This document shows positions 52,893 through 59,248 of a stretch of DNA of 59,248 bases, piece after piece. The stretch is from Chrysophaeum taylorii. Taxonomy: Eukaryota > Sar > Pelagophyceae > Pelagomonadales > Pelagomonadaceae. Position 1 is the stretch's first letter. The number at the start of each line of letters is the position of its first letter. The position numbers and the translations under genes were made by a program. Location: positions 1 to 59,248 of the forward strand of contig JAQMWT010000542.1 in assembly GCA_029834535.1 (NCBI GenBank), given 5' to 3'. Below the pieces are notes generated by a model that searched no databases, had not been told where the DNA came from, and saw only the letters and a list, made by a program, of their open reading frames with translations.

Positions 52893-53373
52893 CCGGGGTT
52901 GCCGATCGACAGAGAGCCACGTAGAGCTGGACGTGGCAGAAGACGGAAGCGCCAGAGGACGCCGACCTCGCGGGGCGTCTGGCCCTGGCTCTTGGTGATC
53001 GTTTGGCGTCGGCGGGCCTTACGGGATACAGGTTGGAGGAGCCTCGGTGACAACGACACGATCGATCATGTATCTGGTACCGTTGCAGTGGCCGTGCGAC
53101 GGGTCGAGGTTGCGAAGACTTTAAGCTCGCGATCAAAGTCAGCATGCCGTTGGTTGTCAGAGTTTAAAACTCGACTCTTGAGAGCGAGGCGTCGTCTTCC
53201 GAACCAACCTAGTCGGCCGAAAAGAACTCCGACGCCTCGTCTCCGGGAAAAAGGCCGCGGTCATGCGCGTGTTGTCAGCATCGACAACATCGTTTCGACG
53301 GGCGTGAGAATGGCGCGCCGCGCGGTCGTGGAAATAGTCTGCGAGGTCGCCGTAGACGGCTTGGAGGATCACT
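52893..53373 (-). pseudogene. Helitron PIF1-like helicase fragment, right unit 8
   Basis: MLTLIASLKSSQ (from 53,145), TITKSQGQTPREVGVL (from 53,059) and AVYGDLADYFHD (from 53,372) are present, with small deletions in the PVFCHVQ block and around 53,310-53,330. Confidence 0.8.
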
Positions 53374-53766
53374 GTGTGGCTCGCGGGCCCTCCTTACCGA
53401 GGGACAAACAAACAAACAGACAGACAGACAAACATCTGTCGATTAGTAGTTAGGACAAGTGCAGGCCAGTAAGTTCACCTAGTCCCAATCTCTAACCCCA
53501 GTAAGTTCACCTGGTCACCTGGTCCCAGTAAGTTCTTATAGTGCGCGTGTAGACGCCGGGAGGGGCATGAAGGATGTGGGTGGGTTTGTGGGGTATGAGG
53601 ATGTGCCTGACGGGCGGAATAAGACGCGCAGGACGTAGGGGTATGCCGAGGCGGGCAGGCGAGAGGACGGAGCCCCCGCCAGGGTAAGTGCTGCATACCG
53701 CCGGACGCGATGCGACGAAGAGTGAGCCTTATCGGTATTACGCTGCGTGGGGTAGGGTGGGTAGTA

Positions 53767-54230
53767 GGGGTTGCCGATCGACAGAGAGCCACGTAGAGCT
53801 GGACGTGGCAGAAGACGGGCAGAGGACGCCGTCGCGGGCGTCCGGCCCTGGCTCTTGTCCTTACTACCCGTCGACAGATGTTTGTCTGTCTTGACAAGCG
53901 ACACGATCGATCATGTATCTGGTACGTTGCAGTGGCCGTGCGACGGGTCGAGGTTGCGAAGACCTTCAGCTCGCGCTCAAAATCAGCATGCCGTTGGTTG
54001 TCAGGGAGTTGAAAACTCGACTGTAAAGAGCGAGGCGTCGTCTTCCGACCCAACCTAGTCTGCCAAAAAGAACTCCGACGCCTCGTCTCCGGGAAAGGCC
54101 GCGGTCATGCGCGCGTTGTCAGCATCGACAACATCGTTTCGACGGGGCGTGAGAATGGCGCGCTGAAAGAGCCGCCGCGGGTCGTGGAAATAGTCTGCGA
54201 GGTCGCCGTAGACGGCTTGGAGGATCACTG
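53767..54230 (-). pseudogene. Helitron PIF1-like helicase fragment, right unit 9
   Basis: Last unit. The piece coding for the C-terminal LYVALCRSATP part is preserved, but the centre (53,820-53,905) is replaced by GTCGACAGATGTTTGTCTGT, which belongs to the unit edge, so the copy is internally rearranged. A GGGGCATGAAGGATGTGGGT word near 53,561, known from the left array, precedes it in the plus direction. Confidence 0.75.
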
Positions 54231-54356
54231 TCTGGCTCTCGCGCCTACCTGATCCTTACTCTCGCGCCTACCTGATCCTTACCCTAAATCGAGGGACAAA
54301 CAGACAGACAGACAAACAAACAAACAGACAGACAAACATCTGTCGATTAGTAGTTA

Positions 54357-54522
54357 GGATTAGAAACAAAACCCTCGTAGCAGTCGACTTTTTAATCACT
54401 TATTAGTTAACTAGGTCGCATGCACTCCTAAAATCTAGCTCTGTGTTAGTTCCCCCGGAGGAGCACAATGGTCGCACGTTGTGACGGTGGCACCCAGCTC
54501 ACTTTCCCTTCGTACCTCGTGT
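54357..54522 (-). pseudogene. Methyltransferase-gene 5' fragment C (short)
   Basis: Begins with the same TTAGAAACAAAACCCTCGTA edge as fragments A and B and matches them through GGTGGCACCCAGCTCACTTT. Homology then stops at about 54,515. It closes the array. Confidence 0.75.
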
Positions 54523-54524
54523 GA

Positions 54525-55000
54525 CGCCTGCTAAATAGGAGGCACCACGAGCGGATTGGGCGGATTTTCCTCAGAAAACAAAAATCGTCGAGGCCCGTTC
54601 GAGAATGAATGAGGGGCCGAAGTGAAAGGCGCCCCTAATCGTGACATCGACGAGCATATATTATTACTATGGTAAGCAACTCCATTCTGCTGAGGCAGAA
54701 TGGATGAGCAGGGAAATAAAAAAATGACAAGCGGGCGGGGCCAAGAAGAAGGAGCAACAAGGCGAAGAAAAGGTGTGAGACAGGAGCAGGGACATGGGCG
54801 GAGCGAGAGAAAAGTGGGGACAATAAAGAAGGGCGCAGAGAGAGGCAAGACAAAGAAAGAGCAAGATGGGGACGCGAAATAATTGGAGGGATACAGCGCC
54901 TCGCATGTCCGTGCGCTTGCATTCATTAAACACCCTCGCGTGACTGCACCCTTTCAGCCTCCTAGGGTGCCCATGCCTTTCCCCTCGCGAATCGTGGCTT
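54525..55000. other. Spacer with hairpin and purine-rich tract
   Basis: TCCATTCTGC (54,681-54,690) pairs perfectly with GCAGAATGGA (54,695-54,704) around TGAG. The next 180 bases (about 54,705-54,885) are strongly purine-rich on the plus strand. Open frames here are composition artefacts. No gene is supported. Confidence 0.6.
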
Positions 55001-55008
55001 GTTTGATT

Positions 55009-56799
55009 TCAATTGTAAGTGCGACGTGAGCCTGCGTTAAATCGGTAGAGGTTCTCGCACTCCGCAGACAACCTGGGCAGCCCTTTAGAGCTCGTCGTAA
55101 AGAACTCTCTTATTGTCGTCATTGCATAATACGCTTTGGCGAGCTGCACAAAAGCATGGTGTTCCGCCGTTCGATCATGTCGACGGATGTCTTTCAGGAT
55201 TGTGTCTGTGTGCCAAATCTTGCGGATCCAGGCTTTGGTTCCTTCGTCAACGACAAATTTCTTGCAAGGATCGTCGTATTCGAAAGGCTCATCGTCTTCT
55301 GGTGGGGGTGAGCCCCGATCGCGGGCTAATCGGCGACATGCGCTCGTCTTTGTTCTCATCTGGGTGTCCTTCCTCGTTTCCGGAGAGCCAATCGAGCTCA
55401 TAAAAAATCACGAATTGCACTATCACCGGGGTTGCATTCCGCCATCTTGCGCGTTTCTCCTTGCTGTGCTCGATCTCTTTAATTTTGGACATGAGTTCCT
55501 GCGTAAGCAACTTCATTTCCTCGATATTCTTTTCCATATATTCGATATTCTTTTCCATATTCGGACTCTAATTCCCAAGAGAGGGTCCGCGTGAGTCGCG
55601 TGAGTCATGCCATTACAAAAATCGCGACATTCTTCCAGCAGTGTCGATGATGCTTTGTTCATATACTCGTTAATCACAGCGGAGAGAGCCTGGTCTTTAT
55701 TCGGAAATCGAGTGACTCCCGCCATGATGTTCGACGCCTTTGCCTTAAACTCGACCCATAAATCCGAGAGCGCAGCGTCGCTTCGATTGAGATGAGATAA
55801 CAATGCTCAGACGGCGGTTGAGAAATCCCGGAGGTACTTCTCTCGTCTTGCGTGGTGCTACTCGTCTCGACGTCGGAGTGACCGCGCGCAGCGTCATGTG
55901 GACCATATCCAATGGAAGCAGCGGGCCGCTCGTCCGGACGTATCAGTCGATCCACATCGAGGTGGCCTCCATTCTGCACAAATCGAAGGGTACCACAAAG
56001 TATGCAGCCTATCACAAACGACGTGTCGATCACGAACTTACGGTCCCAATCAGCTACAGGATCGGCCCAGTATTGGTCGTAGCTTCCCTTCACAAATTCA
56101 ATCACGGCACCACGAATCCCGCCACGCAGTTCGTGCTCGTGCACGGACGTCCACTGCGTCATCGACGCGAGTCGTTTGACATGAAACGATCGAGGTTGAG
56201 GTCGGTCGTCTGGACGAGGTTCGGCGTCAACTGATGAAGCGGGGACCGTGGCTCGAGACCAAAAGAGGAGTTTCTCACTAAGTACAGAACACGCCCACGT
56301 CGGGAACCCACTCGTCCCGTTGAACGACGCGATAAGAACGCCCGACCTTGGTGACATGGGAGTTGCGCCATCTGCAACGTCAGTCGTAGCTCGTCCCGCA
56401 TTAGCGTGTCAATGGAAGGCTCCGCAGACTACAGCGCTGATGGCATCGCGGTGGTGGATGTTCATGACGTTCGCCTGCCGGAAGACCAAGTTGCAGAGCG
56501 AGATGAGGTGCTCCTTGTCAAAAATTTTTCACGACCTCGGGGGGCAATGCCCGATGCCAGCTCCACTTAGCGCCGTGGCCACAAGACCTTCGCACATCTT
56601 GGGGACATGTATGTGGAGGGCGGCCTTCGGTTTCCCGACGACGCGGCGTCCCTTGATTCCGTGGCAGCATGTCGTCCGCCACCGCACGGATCTCCTCGTC
56701 CTCGACTTGGTCGAAAAGTCCTGGTGTTGAAGCAATGCGATCTTTCGCGGCCTTCGTCGAAGATGACGTAAAAGACGTGGAAGTTTGTGTGAAGTTCAA
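55009..56799 (-). pseudogene. Unrecognised, probably interrupted coding region with coiled coil
   Basis: Consecutive minus-strand segments in different frames look coding: VEDEEIRAVADDMLPRNQG (56,690), GAVIEFVKGSYDQYWADPV (56,110), FVIDTSFVIGCILCGTLRF (56,035), QALSAVINEYMNKASSTLLE (55,690), the coiled-coil segment EKNIEEMKLLTQELMSKIKE (55,535) and KAWIRKIWHTDTILKDIRRH (55,245). No domain is recognised. Introns or frameshifts are needed to connect them. It may be a host gene or an element protein. Confidence 0.35.
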
Positions 56800-56879
56800 T
56801 TGCAGCCAAAGAAAGCTACAAAGCTGTCAAAACCAAAATGTAGATAGATTTCGGGACAAGCAAGCTCTTGGGTGGTAAA

Positions 56880-58115
56880 AAATCATTGAGTATCTGATGG
56901 TGAGTCATTCATTCTCTTCGCCTCTCGCGGCACGCTGTAGAAGCCGTCGCCGGAAGAGCGCGTTTAAGGTCCGAGTGATAGAGGCCGCCACAGCCCACCC
57001 GCCAAAAACCACACCGTGTTGGGAACTCTAACTATATAGAGAACGGCAGGAGGTGGGTTCTGTTGATGTTCGAGAACCTTTTTTGAACAGTAGGAGGGTG
57101 ACCATCGAGATGACCGGGTCTTGGGTCGCGACTTCGTGAGAAGTTGCTTGCGGTTGGGAGGTTGCTGTGCGGTGGCGGTTGTGGGTTGGTTGCTCGTCTC
57201 GAGCTTGGATTGCGGCAGTGATTTTGGCTCTGAGATTAGCGTAATCAGCGGCGATTCTGGCTTTGAGAATATAGCTTGATCAGCGGCGAGTTGATCATAA
57301 AATAAGCTTTGAGCTGTTGCAAATTTGCTTGGAGCTGGTGCCAGAGAGCTTGTTGTGCCCAGCAGACCAGGACGGGGTTGTGGTAGTATCGTTTGGGGTT
57401 GCGTTTTGCGCGTTGTTGGTTAGGCATTCACACTTTGTTCACACTTGTTCACCAACAGTAGCGCAAGCGATGAAACTTGACTACGGCGGTCTTAAAATTT
57501 TCAGGAACTACGGTCTTAAAATTTTAAAATTTTCAGGAACTTGAGGAGATTGCTCTTTTCTGGAAATCCTGAGTCTTTGTCCGAAGTCGACGTCGATCGA
57601 TGTCTTTCGGAGGAGGACGTTTCTCCTCTACCAGTACCGGAATGGGTCCAAACCTAGAGAACAGTAAAAATCACTGTGCCTCTGGTGGTAGAGAGAGAAT
57701 GGTGGCAGTGGTAGTGCAGCTTTTCGTCCGTCCTCTAAGGACGACGACACAAGAGCAGCACGGTGGTGACCGCAGCGTTTGAGATTTTGGGGTTGTTTAG
57801 TGTGAGTGAGGTCAAGTGGGGGAGGGGCTAACACTAAAAATTTCTTATCTCTACTACATGAAACGTCTTCCCATCTCTACGAAAAACTCGGCGCCTGAGG
57901 TGAAGCACGGGCGGTGTTCTGCCTGCGACGACGGGCTTGTTTTAATCAAGCTCCTGACCGTCATCATGACAACAAGGCCCGCAGCAATCAAAATCCTTCC
58001 GATATTCACCGGGGTAAGGTAAGCAAGCATCCCATCCTGACAGTAGCTGATGACGCAATCGAACGCAAACCCTCGTCGTGCGTGAATATAAGAACTAACG
58101 AAAGAGGTTCCAACC
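56880..58115. other. Spacer without a supported gene
   Basis: Contains short overlapping frames, a local repeat TTAAAATTTTCAGGAACT (about 57,492-57,540, twice) and no recognised domain. A hydrophobic stretch on the minus strand near 57,980 (IGRILIAAGLVVMMTV) is too isolated to call. Confidence 0.35.
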
Positions 58116-58116
58116 A

Positions 58117-59120
58117 ATGAGGCGGAAGGTTATCGTATCTGCGATGGTCGTCGTCGCAGGCCTCGAGGTCGAGGAGGCAGTGAAGGTGCGGCGGTCGTGG
58201 GCGCTCATCTCGGAGTTTGACTTCGAGAACCGTTCGATGGACGTTCTTGACGTCGCCGTCCCGAGCGCGATCGCCACGTATTATGTGACTGTGATTCCGT
58301 CTCGCGCGTCGTATCGATTTGTGGGGAGTTCCGCAAGGGTCCGGGGATTTACCAGGGCGACCTGATGGTGTACGACAGGTTCGGAAATCTGGATCCGGCG
58401 CCGCCGCTTTACGATTACTACGCGAAGGAGTCCAAAAATACGCGGTCGAGCCGGCGCCGGAGGTTAGGTTTGTGTTGCAGAGATTCTACGTCGACCCAAC
58501 TGTCATGGACCGCGATGCGACGCTGCGCTCTTCGACGTCTACGATGGAGACTGTTTGCTCGACCCGTTGGACCCAGGCGTCCGCCTGCGCCTCTCTTCCG
58601 CGCTCGGCGGCGTCGCCAGTATTTGTCGAGGACGTCTGCCAAATATTTTGGGCCGCGAACGGAATTCTTTTTCCCTGGAGTACGAATTCCCTCTTTCCAG
58701 ACTATTCCCACGCCTACGTCACCGCCCAGCCCGGACCGGTTCTCCCGCGATTCGCAGTCGTGAACGGAACTTTTGTCCCTAACGCGACCGTACCCTACCT
58801 CGATTTCAGCGTCGTCGACACCTACACCACCCGAACCGACGACGCCCTCCCCTTCTATGCTCGACGCGACTTATACCCTCGTTTTTACCTTTGACGACAA
58901 CGCGTCCCGACCCACCTGAGGAGGACAAACGCGAGTGATCCGCGCGAACCCTGAAAACCGTGCCCCCTACGTCGTCATGCGCTTCATTACCTACGACGGC
59001 CGCAACTACACCGAGTACCGCGACCCCGCCATCCAGAGCCTTCATCCCCGACATCTACCCGACATTCAATACTTTGATGATGATGATGGTGATCATGACG
59101 ACCGCCGAAGGTGGTGGTAG
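58117..59120 (+). pseudogene. Unrecognised secreted-like protein region with frame breaks
   Basis: Starts at ATG 58,117 with MRRKVIVSAMVVVAGLEVEE, possibly a weak signal peptide. Coding-like pieces in changing frames follow: VLDVAVPSAIATYYVTVIPS (58,250), DLMVYDRFGNLDPAPPLYDY (58,360), VRFVLQRFYVDPTVMDRDA (58,470), VFVEDVCQIFWAANGILFPW (58,625), TYTLVFTFDDNASRPT (58,875) and YVVMRFITYDGRNYTEYRDP (58,975). An acidic run (FDDDDGDHDD) ends it near 59,100. No family recognised. At least four frame changes, which could be indels or short introns. Confidence 0.4.
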
Positions 59121-59142
59121 AAGAAAAAAAGCCTTCGGCGGT
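59101..59142. other. Inverted repeat after the last coding region
   Basis: CCGCCGAAGG near 59,102 and CCTTCGGCGG near 59,132 are perfect 10-base inverted copies separated by an A/G-rich loop. It could fold at the 3' end of the preceding transcript. No U-tract or known element supports a defined role. Confidence 0.45.
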
Positions 59143-59166
59143 AGAAGAAGAAAAAAGCGTACAAAA

Positions 59167-59192
59167 CGTGTGTGTGTGTGTGTGTGTGTGAG
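59167..59192. repeat. (GT)n microsatellite
   Basis: An uninterrupted run of TG dinucleotides, followed 25 bases later by the palindromic run GGCCGGCCGGCCGGCC (59,218-59,233) near the window end. Confidence 0.9.
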
Positions 59193-59248
59193 AAAGAAAA
59201 AAAGAACAGCTTTTTTTGGCCGGCCGGCCGGCCAGCGCTCGCTGCGAC

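Larger units (their letters stand above)
43690..54360 (-). repeat. Right tandem array of Helitron-helicase-derived units
   Basis: Nine units on the minus strand, about 0.9-1.05 kb each, with the same parts as the left array: minisatellite CAGTAAGTTCACCTGGTCCC, helicase remnant, paired TACCTGATCCTTAC words, CCCTAAATCGAGGGACAAAC, a CAGACAGACAAACA tract and CATCTGTCGATTAGTAGTTA. Units nearest 43.7 kb are best preserved. Those from about 47 kb onward carry many small deletions. Two methyltransferase-gene fragments (50,783-52,506) separate units 7 and 8. Confidence 0.85.

Noticed and set aside
54635..54933. Hydrophobic Pro/Ser/Leu-rich minus-strand frames as a membrane protein
   Set aside because: All three minus frames are open with similar composition because of the purine-rich tract. 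No consistent protein emerges.

Overview
The window reads as nuclear DNA of a GC-rich unicellular eukaryote. Supported genes carry short spliceosomal introns (about 45-60 nt, GT-AG and apparently some GC-AG) and eukaryote-type architectures: MAM domains, parallel beta-helix coils, GCC2/GCC3-like cysteine repeats, and 37-residue FNPQ..LANTAWA repeats ending in a RAP domain. This combination is typical of stramenopile algae, most like pelagophytes. The taxon is inferred from family content, not proven.

Layout. (1) 1-4,340: three tandem copies, plus strand, of a unit built from the C-terminal part of a Helitron-type PIF1-like helicase, followed by a 19-bp minisatellite and a GTCT/GTTT tract. (2) 4,499-8,777: a broken FNPQ-repeat/RAP gene (minus), a sugar-porter MFS transporter (plus) and an Smr-domain protein (plus). 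(3) 8,500-19,600: a tandem segmental duplication of the Smr 3' end plus the membrane tail of a large receptor-like gene. The first copy is split by a Ty1/copia element (9,768-14,625; 76-bp LTRs, 5-bp target duplication GTTTC). A retroelement-like remnant lies at the duplication junction. (4) 17,190-27,740: a large multi-exon secreted or membrane gene (minus). Its first exon carries a signal peptide, two MAM domains and Thr/Ser/Pro linkers. Thirteen small phase-0 exons follow, each encoding a beta-helix coil, then cysteine-rich repeats and a multi-pass membrane tail. (5) 28,051-32,615: an iron-type alcohol dehydrogenase sharing a microsatellite-rich divergent promoter with the receptor gene, a fucosyltransferase-like protein, and a convergent polytopic membrane protein whose stop codon overlaps its neighbour's.

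(6) 34,600-43,480: accessory DNA. It holds a broken region ending in a candidate tyrosine recombinase, an unrecognised multi-exon protein, and a convergent gene with a DNMT3-like cytosine methyltransferase domain. (7) 43,690-54,520: nine more helicase-derived units, now on the minus strand, interrupted by copies of the 5' part of the methyltransferase gene. The two arrays are therefore in inverted orientation around about 39 kb of genic DNA. (8) 55,000-59,120: two poorly preserved unrecognised coding regions and simple repeats.

The transporter, dehydrogenase, glycosyltransferase-like and receptor genes look like ordinary host genes. The notable features are the helicase-derived arrays that have incorporated methyltransferase-gene sequence, the exon-by-exon growth of the beta-helix protein, and the copia-split duplication. 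Many frame breaks occur. Some may be base-calling indels, and I cannot separate those from decay by reading alone.
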